Positions 45,564 to 54,427 of a DNA stretch of 64,000 bases are shown piece after piece. This stretch comes from Tritonibacter horizontis (GTDB taxonomy: Bacteria > Pseudomonadota > Alphaproteobacteria > Rhodobacterales > Rhodobacteraceae). The translations under genes were made by a program, and so were the position numbers. The stretch covers positions 124,001 through 188,000 of the forward strand of contig NZ_LPUY01000012.1 of the NCBI RefSeq assembly GCF_001518015.1. Direction: 5' to 3'. The notes under the pieces were generated by a model. The model did not search any database, was not told where the DNA came from, and worked only from the letters and a program-made list of their open reading frames with translations. The stretch's first letter is position 1, and each line of letters begins with the position of its first letter.

Positions 45564-46418
45564 ATGAACCACCCGAAACCGCCATTCCCCGAACAGCCTC
45601 AAAACCTGCCCGGCGATACGGATCAGATGGAGCCAAAGCCTGACCACGGCGAAGACAGCTACCAGGGATCCGGCAAGCTGACAGGTAAGGCTGCGCTGAT
45701 TACCGGTGCCGACAGTGGCATCGGCCGTGCCGTCGCGCTGGCCTTTGCCCGCGAGGGCGCGGATGTGATGATTTCCTATCTGGACGAAGACGAGGAAGCC
45801 GCCGAGACCCGCCGTCTTGTCGAAGAGGCCGGGCGGCGCGCCTATGTGATGCCAGGCGACATTCAGGACGGCGATCATTGCCGGGCACTGGTGCGTGATA
45901 CGCATGAAGCCTTTGGTCGGCTTGATATCCTTGTGAACAACGCCGCACATCAGATGCATTTCGAAACGCTGGAGGACATCTCGGATGAAGAGTGGGACAT
46001 GACCTTCCGCACCAACATCCATGCCATGTTCTATCTCTGCAAGGCGGCTGTGCCGGTGATGCGCAAGGGCGGGGCGATCATCAATACCGCGTCGATCAAC
46101 TCCGACAAGCCCAACCCCGGGCTGCTGGCCTATGCGGCGACCAAGGGGGCCATCCAGAATTACACCGCCGGTCTTGCTCAGATGTTGGCCCCGCGCGGCA
46201 TCCGCGTGAACTGCGTGGCGCCGGGCCCGGTCTGGACACCGCTGATCCCATCGACACTGCCCGCCGATGCGGTGGCGCATTTCGGCGCGGACCGCCCTAT
46301 TGGCCGCCCCGCACAGCCGGCCGAGCTTGCAACGGCATATGTGATGCTGGCTGACCCTCTGTCCAGCTACACGGCTGGCGCGACGATCGAGGTCACGGGC
46401 GGTCAGGCGATGATCTGA
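45564..46418 (+). CDS. SDR oxidoreductase, general-stress type
   Basis: The 284-residue SDR has a Pro-rich N-terminal extension (PFPEQPQNLPG), then LITGADSGIGRAVALAFARE, VNNAAH, catalytic serine in NTASINS and YAATKGAIQ. This extended form matches the YhdF/YhxC/GspA39-type stress SDRs. AGGAGG lies seven bases before the ATG. It is followed by small stress-like proteins, supporting a stress regulon. Confidence 0.85.
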   Translation: MNHPKPPFPEQPQNLPGDTDQMEPKPDHGEDSYQGSGKLTGKAALITGADSGIGRAVALAFAREGADVMISYLDEDEEAAETRRLVEEAGRRAYVMPGDIQDGDHCRALVRDTHEAFGRLDILVNNAAHQMHFETLEDISDEEWDMTFRTNIHAMFYLCKAAVPVMRKGGAIINTASINSDKPNPGLLAYAATKGAIQNYTAGLAQMLAPRGIRVNCVAPGPVWTPLIPSTLPADAVAHFGADRPIGRPAQPAELATAYVMLADPLSSYTAGATIEVTGGQAMI

Positions 46419-46506
46419 TCCGGCTTTTGCGCAGTCGTGCCGCGAGGCCCGGAGGTCCCGCGAGGTATGACGCTCACCCACACAGGGCCACGAAGGTGGT
46501 CTGTCG

Positions 46507-46725
46507 ATGTCTTTGAAGAAAGGGCAAGCCATCATGGCACCTGCAGTAGAAAAACTCTTCCGCCCGGGCCCACTGGGACCGGACGTTCCGCCGCCATCGG
46601 CACCGGATACGACCCCGCCCGAACCGCCGCTGGAAGCCCCGTCGCCCGATATTCCCCAGGAGGTTCCGCCGGCGCCGGATGAAACGCCTAAATCACCGCC
46701 TGCAGAGGCGCCTCCAAAGCGTTGA
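46507..46725 (+). CDS. Small proline-rich hypothetical protein
   Basis: The 72-residue product is almost one third proline with Glu and Ala (PPEPPLEAPSPDIPQEVPP) and no structure motif. ATG 46534 could be the real start. No signal peptide or helix is seen. It lies between an SDR and a DUF3008 protein on the same strand, which favours a real small gene, but the function is unknown. Confidence 0.5.
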   Translation: MSLKKGQAIMAPAVEKLFRPGPLGPDVPPPSAPDTTPPEPPLEAPSPDIPQEVPPAPDETPKSPPAEAPPKR

Positions 46726-46796
46726 AGGCCGAATGCCCCCGCAACGTACAACCAACTATCTGATGCAAGTCCAGAACCCGAACCGGAGGATCTATC

Positions 46797-46979
46797 ATGC
46801 CTGCCAAATCGAAAGCCCAACAAAAAGCCGCAGGTGCGGCGCTTTCTGCCAAGCGTGGCGACACCGACAAGGAGGACCTTCAGGGGGCGGCTCGCGAAAT
46901 GTACGACTCCATGACCGAAGATCAGTTGGAGGATTTCGCCAGCGGTAACCGCAAGGGCAAGCCCGAGCACGTAAAGTAA
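46797..46979 (+). CDS. DUF3008-family small stress protein
   Basis: The 60-residue protein reads MPAKSKAQQKAAGAALSAKR, then a helix EDLQGAAREMYDSM and a KGKPEHVK tail. This is the DUF3008 pattern of short, highly charged proteins found in stress or desiccation loci. A strong 52-base hairpin terminator follows. Confidence 0.85.
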   Translation: MPAKSKAQQKAAGAALSAKRGDTDKEDLQGAAREMYDSMTEDQLEDFASGNRKGKPEHVK

Positions 46980-46992
46980 ACGCCACCTCAGG

Positions 46993-47044
46993 CCGATAGA
47001 AAACACCCCGGACCGTCGCTGCGGTCCGGGGTGTTTTCTATCGG
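46993..47044. terminator. Perfect 52-bp hairpin, bidirectional terminator
   Basis: A perfect 23-bp stem (CCGATAGAAAACACCCCGG at its 5' side) with loop TCGCTG. AAAACA and TGTTTT tracts make it effective in either direction. It ends the DUF3008 transcript. Confidence 0.88.
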
Positions 47045-47372
47045 GACCCTCAGGAACATCCGGTGAGGGAGGAACCGGTCCGGAGAAGAAGGTCCCGCCT
47101 GCCCTCCCCTGATTTCTGTTCGCTCTGTCACCCCGTCAGTTTCGCTTCGCGCTTCCAGTACCGCATATCCCGGCACAGCGCGGCAATGGTTGGCAGATCT
47201 CGCAGCCGGATGCCACTGGCGGAAGAGACAGCGTTCAAGAATGCCGCGCCGGAACTGCAGATATCCCGCACACATGACCTGCTGCCGGGCGCCGCCTGGT
47301 CTGGCGCTGCGCGTTCCATGGAACCTTTCAACGCGCGGGAGGTTTCCTGTCAAAGGAAGAAGGAGAGATGAA

Positions 47373-47633
47373 ATGAGTGCTCCAGACACCAATCTGAACA
47401 AACAAAAGCGCCGTCATCGCGGTCCTCTGATCGGAATCGGTCTTGTTGCGATCTTCGGGGTCGGTCTGATCCTGTACTGGGTTGTGAATCTGGTTGATGA
47501 TGCACCGGAACAGGAAGTCGAGAGCAACCGGCCGGTTCCCGCAGAGATCCAGGAGGGCGATATCGAGGTCCCGACAACCGCGCCGACGCAAACGGTCCAG
47601 CCCGGCGATCCGGAGGTCGACATCGAACAATAA
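47373..47633 (+). CDS. Small single-pass membrane protein
   Basis: The 86-residue protein has a basic N terminus (NLNKQKRRHRGP), one helix LIGIGLVAIFGVGLILYWVV and an acidic periplasmic tail rich in Pro, Glu and Thr ending EVDIEQ. AGGAGAG precedes ATG 47373. I do not recognise a family; it fits the envelope-stress character of the block. Confidence 0.7.
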   Translation: MSAPDTNLNKQKRRHRGPLIGIGLVAIFGVGLILYWVVNLVDDAPEQEVESNRPVPAEIQEGDIEVPTTAPTQTVQPGDPEVDIEQ

Positions 47634-47700
47634 GCCATTCGACCGTGCCCAATTCCAGGCGCTCGTCCGGCACCGCTCATGGCTCGCCTCCGAACGCCTT

Positions 47701-47740
47701 GCGCACCATCTGCGCCTCCCTTGCGGCGCAGATGGTGCGC
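47701..47740. terminator. Perfect 16-bp stem hairpin
   Basis: GCGCACCATCTGCGCC (47701-47716) and GGCGCAGATGGTGCGC (47725-47740) are exact reverse complements with an 8-base loop. It lies between convergent genes and probably terminates both, though there is no U-run. Confidence 0.65.
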
Positions 47741-47785
47741 GGCAGGCAGAAGGGCGGAGGTCAATCCGCCCTCGCAGCGCCTGCT

Positions 47786-48400
47786 TCAGGCGGAGCTATG
47801 CACACGCAGGTTGTTCTGGACATGGACCACGCCGGATACCCTGTCGACACAGTCTTCGGCGCGCCGCTTTGCCCTACGAGAATCCACCGTCCCGTCCAGC
47901 GTGACTTCGCGATCTTTCACCGAAACGGTCACCTCGCGGGCATCCACCAGCGCGTCATCAGTCAGCCGGTCATGGACGTCTTCCTCGATCCGGGCATCCG
48001 AGCGCACATAGTGCTTGGGGCCGCGTCCGCGGTGGTCTACCTCCCGCCGCGCCTCAGCCGCATCATCCCCGAACCAGGATGCCACCTCATCGCTCGCGCG
48101 ATCCAGGAACCCGCGCTCTTCAATGTCATAGCGGTTGCGCCCGCCGTCATAAGGGTTGAGACGGTCGCGCCGCCGGTCGTCATAGGCACCGGAGCGGGGA
48201 CCGTAGCCCGGGCCGGGATGTGCCGTGGGCAGGAACGGCCAGGCAAAACCTCCGGGCATGATGCCGCGTCCATAGCCAAACGGATCCATCCAGCGGCTGC
48301 CCTCTTCATGCCGGTCGCGATCACGATCATTGCCGCGAGTGCGACGCAACATGTCTTCGCGCGCCTCTTCTTCGGTCATGTTTTCATAGCGTCTGGCCAT
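47786..48400 (-). CDS. BON-domain protein
   Basis: The 204-residue protein has a charged, disordered N terminus (RDRDRHEEGSRW), a Gly/Pro-rich middle and DEVASWFGDDAAEARR. The C-terminal BON domain (EDVHDRLTDDALVDAREVTV, KDREVTLDGTVDSRRAKRRA, GVVHVQNNLRV) follows. BON proteins bind membranes or help osmotic tolerance. No signal peptide is seen. Same strand as the ExoD-like gene. Confidence 0.85.
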   Translation of the reverse strand: MARRYENMTEEEAREDMLRRTRGNDRDRDRHEEGSRWMDPFGYGRGIMPGGFAWPFLPTAHPGPGYGPRSGAYDDRRRDRLNPYDGGRNRYDIEERGFLDRASDEVASWFGDDAAEARREVDHRGRGPKHYVRSDARIEEDVHDRLTDDALVDAREVTVSVKDREVTLDGTVDSRRAKRRAEDCVDRVSGVVHVQNNLRVHSSA

Positions 48401-48560
48401 GTCATTTCCTCCTGAATTTGCCGACCAGTGATCGGCGGTTGCACTGTTTGAGAAACAGGCTGCTGCGGGGGATGTTCCCGATCACCTCCGGGTTCGCGCC
48501 GGTTGCGCGTTGTCTTGCCGATGCGCGTGTCGGCGCTTTCCGGCGGCGGTGCACAGTATT

Positions 48561-49193
48561 TCACGCGCCGCCGCCGCGCAGCAGCAGGACCGCACCAAAG
48601 GTCAACCCGATCAAGGCGTATCCCGCAGCGACGACGACCCCATCGCGCCCCAGAATGCCAAACGCCATGATGGCCACCGGAAGGCCGATCAGCGGCGTTG
48701 CAATCGGGATCGCGCCGAGAACGATCAGCGATCCTCCCGCCAGGATCAGGATCACGGCGATAACCGTCAGGGAAACCTGCCCGTCCGCCAGGGTTACCCA
48801 TCTGGGATGCAGGCGCCGTTTGACCCACTCGGCGGCAGGTTGGATCCGGCGCATCGCGGAGCGAATGCGATTGCCGGGCACCTCGCGCCGTCCCAGAAAT
48901 TCCGGCACCCAGACGCCCTCGCGACCACGCAGCATTTGCAGCCCGATCAGGGCCACCAGCGCTCCGAGTGCGCCGCCGATGCCCGGAATCATCCCGATTG
49001 GCAGGATCATGAAGACGGCGATGACCATCAGAAGCGGCGCATGTCCCTGGGCGCCGATTTCTCTGGCAAGCCGATCAAGCGTGATCTTGTCGTCATCAAA
49101 GGACATGTCATGAAGCCGCTGCACCAGAGTGACGACCGCAGATGGTCCGCTGTCCGCGCTGGCGCTTTGTTCCGTTCTGCCTTCGACGGTCAT
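48561..49193 (-). CDS. ExoD-family exopolysaccharide synthesis protein
   Basis: The 210-residue membrane protein has about four to six hydrophobic segments. The cytosolic N-terminal part ITLDRLAREIGAQGHAPLLM and IPGIGGALGALVALIGLQML are ExoD features. ExoD in Sinorhizobium affects exopolysaccharide and alkaline tolerance. The exact biochemical role is unknown. Confidence 0.85.
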   Translation of the reverse strand: MTVEGRTEQSASADSGPSAVVTLVQRLHDMSFDDDKITLDRLAREIGAQGHAPLLMVIAVFMILPIGMIPGIGGALGALVALIGLQMLRGREGVWVPEFLGRREVPGNRIRSAMRRIQPAAEWVKRRLHPRWVTLADGQVSLTVIAVILILAGGSLIVLGAIPIATPLIGLPVAIMAFGILGRDGVVVAAGYALIGLTFGAVLLLRGGGA

Positions 49194-49394
49194 GACTTTC
49201 CTCCGCTGTGTGCCACCAACAGCAAACGTCCGGTCACATCAGATGTTCCAGTCAGACCCGCGAATTCGCCTCTGGCCAACCGCCACGCCCACAACCAACC
49301 CATGCTCCTGGCCCAAGCCCGAAAGATCGCCGTTCTGCTGGCAACGGACCTCAGCCAGTTGGGCCGATCCCACTCAAGACCTTCTGGGCATGCT

Positions 49395-49827
49395 CAAGTA
49401 ATCCGTGCGACATATTTGAAGGACCGCCGCACCGCGACCAGCATGGGCGTGAAAGTTCGGAGGATCGTTTTCCCGACGGGCGGGCGATCGGGTTCTTTAT
49501 GTCGGCCGCGCAGGTCAGTGATCACACCGGCGCTGCGGCCCTGCTGAGCAGCCTGCCAATGGCGGGATGGCTTCTGGGCGACAGGGGTTATGACGTCGGC
49601 TGGTTCAGAGACCCGTTGAAAGACAAGGGGATAAAGGTTTGCATCCCCGGTCGAGAGTCCCGCAAGAAATCCGTGAAATACCACAAGCGGCGCTACAAAC
49701 GGCGCACCCGCATCGAGATCATGTTCGGGCGCTCGAAGGACTGGAGGCGTGTCGCCACTCGATACGACTGATGCCCGGAAACCTTCTTCTCCGCCATCCT
49801 GCTCGCTGCAATTGTCTTGTTCTGGCT
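49395..49827 (+). mobile_element. IS5-family (IS427-like) transposase remnant
   Basis: Fragments of an IS5 transposase are visible in two frames. ATYLKDRRTATSMGVKV is the first piece. The second is GRAIGFFMSAAQVSDHTGAA to EIMFGRSKDWRRVATRYD. Between them the RGRLIGRTKGGMNTKLHA block is deleted. In the second frame TGA at 49769-49771 follows ATRYD, and the continuation CPETFFSAILLAA reaches FWL, the usual C terminus. It is inert. Confidence 0.8.
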
Positions 49828-50096
49828 GAGAAATTCACTGAGTCTGGAGCCTAGCTCTGGCCCGATATGCTGCACATACTATGCCGCTCATGGTCAGACC
49901 ATCATTGATGGTCAGCTAAGTCCGATGTTTCTGGAACACTTGAACATAGCATTTCTCGTACCATGGTCGCATTGGAGAGCGCCGAAGTCTTGCATATACA
50001 ACGCAGGTCCAACTATCGTTTCGTTTAGGATGCGCCTCGAATGCTTATCAGATTGGATGCCCTCCATGTTGCAAGACCTAGCGTGAGGAAACCAGA

Positions 50097-51347
50097 GTGA
50101 ACGATAAAGCGGTGCGGCAAGCAACCATACAGGATCACGCTGCTTTTTTGGAAGGAACGCACAAGTTCCAGACGGATATCGAGATGCTTGCCGATAGTAC
50201 TTTGATTGGCACAATCCTCGAAACAGTCATGCTAGCTACAAATATGCGGTTTGCTGCTGTCGCTCGGGTGACCGACGACCATTGGGTCGCGTGCCGAACC
50301 GTTGACGAGGTCAATTTCGGCGTGCAACCGGGCGACGAGATCGAAATCCAGTCGACGTTCTGTCAATCCGTACGAGACACCTCAAACAAGGTTATCTTCA
50401 ACGACACCGCGACTGATGACGTCTATCGAGATCATCCTATTGCGGCCAAGTTTGGCATTGTGAGTTACGCCTCGATCCCGATTCTTCGGAGTGACGGGAC
50501 GTTCTTTGGCACACTTTGCGCAATCGACCCAGAGCCCCGCAACGTAAAACAACCGCGTTCAGTAGCGATGCTGGAGATGTTTGCCGACATTATCGGTCAA
50601 AGCCTCGAGACAGAAGAGCTCCTGGAAGCACATGAGGAGATGATCGCACACGAGCGGAAGCTAAACCAGATCCAAGAGGAATTCGTCGCTGTTTTGGGGC
50701 ACGATCTGCGAAATCCCATTGCTGCACTTGACGCTGGCTTTAGGCATCTGGGCACCGAACCCATGACGGAAAAAGCGCAGAAATTACTTCCGATGATGCG
50801 ATCCTCGCTGCGCCGCATGAACGATTTGATAGAAAATATCATGCTTCACGCCAAGGCCCGCTTGGGCGGCGGCATTCGCATTTCTGCGCAGCACAATGCT
50901 CCGCTGACCGAGGCGATAACGCAGGTAGTCGAGGAATGCCGGGCGGCAAACCCCGAGCATGAGATCAAACTTGATCTGAATTTCGACCGACCGGTGAGCT
51001 GCGACGCACCGCGCGTCGCACAAGCGATTTCAAATCTTCTATCCAATGCCGTTCGATACAGCATGCCCGGCACGCCCATCGGCGTTCAGGGCCTTATCGA
51101 TGAGAATGGCGTCGAAATTAATGTCGCCAACCAGGGCGCCGCCGTACCCGAGGAATTACGCCAAGATTTGTTCAAACCGTTCCAGCGCGGCGTCCACGCA
51201 GCGGGAGAAGGGCTTGGGCTTGGGCTCTATATCGTATCTTCCATCGCCACCGCGCATAACGGCCGGATAGAGGTCGTATGCGAACGCGATGTGACGACAT
51301 TTAGCTTCAGGATAATGACGTGCTCCCCTGAAAAGTCGGCGATTTGA
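50097..51347 (+). CDS. GAF-domain histidine kinase, C-terminal end replaced by IS
   Basis: The 416-residue sensor kinase has a GAF domain (residues about 35-175; TFCQSVRDTSNKVIFND, LRSDGTFFGTLCAIDPEP). The HisKA helix contains the phosphoacceptor H202 in VLGHDLRNPIAA. HATPase boxes follow: N in SNLLSNAVRYS, G in GEGLGLGLYIVSSIA. No membrane segment, so it is cytosolic. GTG 50097 has GAGG eight bases upstream. The last residues TCSPEKSAI come from the end of an IS3-type element, so a few native C-terminal residues may be lost. No response regulator is adjacent. Confidence 0.82.
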   Translation: MNDKAVRQATIQDHAAFLEGTHKFQTDIEMLADSTLIGTILETVMLATNMRFAAVARVTDDHWVACRTVDEVNFGVQPGDEIEIQSTFCQSVRDTSNKVIFNDTATDDVYRDHPIAAKFGIVSYASIPILRSDGTFFGTLCAIDPEPRNVKQPRSVAMLEMFADIIGQSLETEELLEAHEEMIAHERKLNQIQEEFVAVLGHDLRNPIAALDAGFRHLGTEPMTEKAQKLLPMMRSSLRRMNDLIENIMLHAKARLGGGIRISAQHNAPLTEAITQVVEECRAANPEHEIKLDLNFDRPVSCDAPRVAQAISNLLSNAVRYSMPGTPIGVQGLIDENGVEINVANQGAAVPEELRQDLFKPFQRGVHAAGEGLGLGLYIVSSIATAHNGRIEVVCERDVTTFSFRIMTCSPEKSAI

Positions 51348-51715
51348 AGTTAGCCTGTTCTCCAAGCGAGGAGACAGACGAAGCGGAAAAGCCGTTTCCG
51401 CGAAGAGCAGATCAGTGGCATCCTGAAGGAGCACCAAGCCGGAATGGGGGCGAAGGAACTGTGTCGGAAGCACGGTATCAGCGATGGCACTTTCTACAAA
51501 TGGCATTCGAAGTATGGCGGCATGGAAGTGTCCGAGGCCAAGAGGCTGAAGGCCCTGGAGGCCGAGAGCGACAAGCTCAAGAAAATGTTGGCCGAGCACA
51601 TGCTTGATGTGGCAACGCGTTGGTCGTGATCTCGGTAATATCGCCCGAACACGTGGCTATCCCTGCATGGTGGTCCGCGACAACGTCCTATGTCGGGAAA
51701 TTCTGGCTGCTTAGG
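51318..51715 (+). mobile_element. IS3-family remnant (OrfA and part of OrfB)
   Basis: TGCTCCCCTGAAAA at about 51319 looks like an IS3-group end. The OrfA frame runs from 51378 to 51629 as KRKSRFREEQISGILKEHQA to KLKKMLAEHMLDVATR, normal for IS3 OrfA. Its first codon is ACG instead of ATG although GAGGAG sits upstream. After DVATR the normal frame is lost. RGYPCMVVRDN near 51656 is from the OrfB integrase core. The element carries an internal deletion and cannot move by itself. Confidence 0.75.
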
Positions 51716-51865
51716 TCAGCAGGTCGAGTGGCATCCGATGACCGGACACCTTTATAAGGTTGCCCAGACGGGCTCTGCCGTCAAGAAATGATCTCTTCCA
51801 TAGCAAAAACAGGGTACGCGCGGTGGCGGCCCTCACCGTCCTTAGGCTCAGGACTCGTTCTTGTT

Positions 51866-52687
51866 TCATAGCCAGAACATGAGGGTTGCGGCGAGGGCGA
51901 TGGCGGAGAGGAAGGCCTTCGGGCATCTGTCGTAGCGGGTGGCGACGCGTCGCCAGTCCTTGAGCCTGCCGAACATGATCTCGATCCGATTGCGGCGTTT
52001 GTATCGGCGTTTGTCGTGCTTGATTGGTTTTCCGCGAGACTTCCGGCCAGGAATGCAGGGCTTTATCCCCTTGTCTTTTAATACTTTCCCGAACCAATCA
52101 GCGTCATACCCACGGTCGGCCAGCAGCCAGTCCGCCTTTGGCAGGCTGCCCAGCAGGGCCGCTACACCGGTGTAATCGCTGACCTGACCTGCGGTCATGA
52201 AGAACCGGATCGGGCGGCCATCGGCATCGGCGACGGCATGAAGCTTGGTGTTCATGCCGCCCTTGGTTCGACCGATCAAACGGCCCCTTTGGTCGCCTGG
52301 CCCCCGTTCGTCGGGGAATTGATCCCCCAGATCACTTCCTGGCCCTCCTTACTTGACGCACAGGTTGGTCGCCGTGCGGTGGGCTTTGAGATAGGTCGCA
52401 TCGATCATCACCATCTTCGGCACAGCGGCCTTGGAGGCCAGGCCAACCATCATCCGGGCGAAGACGCCCTTGTCGCTCCACCGCTTCCAACGGTTGTAGA
52501 GGGTCTTCGCAGGGCCATACTCCTTCGGTGCATCGCGCCACCTCAACCCATTGCGATTGATGAAGATAATACCGCTCACCCTCCGAAAATGCTGCACGAT
52601 GGACGAAGGGCCGGTCTGGTGAAGCTGCGCTGCATCGATGGCCAGCTTGGCGAACGGCAGCTCTGGGCCGATTCTGTGGAAAAACAC
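51866..52687 (-). pseudogene. IS5-family transposase with in-frame TAA, N terminus lost
   Basis: From about 52580 the frame reads VSGIIFINRNGLRWRDAPKE to YLKAHRTATNLCVK, then TAA at 52349-52351. The same frame continues GGPGSDLGDQFPDERGPGDQ, RLIGRTKGGMNTKLHA and on to the normal end AATLMFWL at 51866. A lysine AAA changed to TAA would explain it; no frameshift is needed. The first 35 codons (52580-52687) are not IS5-like and begin in the end of IS1182, so the 5' part was lost. Confidence 0.75.
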
Positions 52688-54172
52688 CCGTTCGCGAGCG
52701 CAGAATTCCGTCGCTTGAGTTGGGCGCGAGCGCCTTTCCTGTCAGGCTTTTCGCGGTTGCTGCGGTGCGGGAAGGATCTTCGCCAGTTTGCGGAGGTTCT
52801 GGGCGGTGGCGGCGAGGAGGAATTCGTCGTTTGCGCCGCATGGTCCACGTAATCGGAGCCGGTTGAGGCCAAGGATCCGCTTGAGATGGGCAAAGAGCAT
52901 CTCGACCTTCTTTCTCAGCTTCATCGAAATCACGTATTGGTCGGTCTTCGCGATGTCCCGGGCAACCTGCCGGGCGTCCTCATGTTCCTCGCGGGTGATC
53001 TTGCGAGCATCGGCGTTCGGGCAGCACTTTGCCTTGGATGGACAGGCTTGGCAGACCTCTTTCAGCGCCCGATAGCGCGCTGTTCCCTTGCCTGTCGGCC
53101 CCCTGTTCGGGTCGGAATAGTTCCGGCGGAATTGCTTCAGCTCGTGTCCCTCGGGGCAGATGTAATGTATTGGTCGTTCTCAGCATCTCATTCAAAGTCG
53201 GCTCGGGTCCAGGTCCCGTCATTGCGCCCTGACTTGTCGAGGACAGGAATGTGGGGCGCGATCTTGCGGTCGACCAGCCAGCCCAGCATCGGCGCAGTGC
53301 CGTAGGCCGTATCTGCGATCAGGCGCTCGGGGTGAAGGTCGAACCGGGCCCTCACGCGCTTCAGCATGGTCTTGGTCGAGCCGACTTCTGCTTGCCGGAT
53401 CGATCTGGTGGCCTCCACGTCCACGATGACGCCGTGGTCTGTGTCGATCAGGTAGTTGTCGGAATAGCTGAAGAATGCCGGTCCCTTACGGGCAGCAGTC
53501 CACTGGCTGGCCGCACCAAACGCGGCCTCATCGAGGGTGTCCAGATACTCGCGAACGGCCCGGGGCGCGTCGGCGGGATTGACCTGCGCCGGGTCCCACT
53601 CCTCCTTCGGCGTCGAGTTCTGTTTGTTTGCATCGGCCTCAATCAGACTGGCGTCGATGGCCATCCTTTGCCCGCTGACCAGGCCCTCTTCGATACAGCG
53701 GGCCACCGTGGTCTCGAACAGGTGGCGCAGCAGCTCGCTGTCGCGGAAACGCCCGTGCCGGTTCTTGGAAATGGTAGAATGATCAGGGACGCGGTCGCTG
53801 AGGTCAAGGCGGCAAAACCACCGATACGCCAGGTTCAAATGCACCTCCTCACAAAGCCGCCGCTCTGACCGGATGCCGAAGCAATACCCTACCAGCAGCA
53901 TCCGGATCAGCAGCTCAGGATCGACCGAGGGGCGCCCGGTGTGGCTGTAGAAATCGGCAAGGTAGGTGCGGATCCCGGAGAGGTCGACGAACCGATCAAT
54001 CGAGCGCAGCAGGTGGTACTGCGGGATGTGATCCTCGAGAGAGAACTCATAGAACAGCGCCGGTTGCGCCTCCTGCCGCGGTCCCATCATCGCCAATCCT
54101 CCCACCCTATGCAGGAATTGAATCAGCCGACGGCCCGTCGATCAAGCACGAGTTTTTCAACAAAAATAGGCC
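52666..54172 (-). mobile_element. IS1182-family insertion sequence, 1.5 kb
   Basis: The ends form an imperfect inverted repeat. GGCCGATTCTGTGGAAAAAC at 52666-52685 matches the reverse complement of the right end (ending GGCC at 54172), which reads GGCCTATTTTTGTTGAAAAA. The length is normal for the family and it carries one transposase gene. It lies against the truncated 5' part of the IS5 copy. Flanking target duplication was not identified. Confidence 0.75.
52742..54090 (-). pseudogene. IS1182-family transposase, disrupted
   Basis: From ATG 54090 (GGGAGG upstream) the frame encodes the family N terminus MMGPRQEAQPALFYEFSLED, then TGRPSVDPELLIRMLLVGYC, GQRMAIDASLIEADANKQ and LIADTAYGTAPMLGWL. 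At 53188-53190 a TGA follows RADFE where family members have tryptophan. About 21 bases later TACAT occurs twice in tandem (near 53163-53172), a 5-base gain that shifts the frame. The native C terminus, with KVEMLFAHLKRILGLNRLRL, is found in the shifted frame down to 52742. Confidence 0.8.
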
Positions 54173-54427
54173 AACTGTGTTGGGGAACATACGCAACATC
54201 TCGGATGAGTGCTGACTAAATTTCTTGCTGAAATCCTCGAAATCCACTTAATCATCCATACTTGACAGACTAATAATGGCACAGTCAGCGCTCTGCGCAT
54301 AGCAGCCATTCGACCTTTATGCAGCATCTGTCAAACTGGGCTCGAATTCGCCATTCGCCGTTCGCAGTGCCAAGGTCCGCAGGGCGGACCTCTCTGCCGT
54401 TCGATTTCAAATAGCGAAGGACGGCTT

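Noticed and set aside
46988-47401. Open frame of 137 codons on the minus strand
   Set aside because: It runs through the terminator hairpin and has no start signal.
52340-52360. Programmed frameshift between two IS5 ORFs
   Set aside because: IS427-group elements use frameshifting, but here both parts are in the same frame, separated only by TAA, and there is no slippery run at the junction.
53150-53200. Selenocysteine insertion at the TGA in the IS1182 transposase
   Set aside because: Family context calls for tryptophan, and a frameshift follows about 20 bases later. No SECIS-like hairpin was evident.
4644-54090. Alternative genetic code or programmed readthrough for the in-frame stops
   Set aside because: TAA, TAG and TGA all occur, many intact genes end with the same codons, and transposase remnants are affected too. 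Decay or sequence error is simpler.
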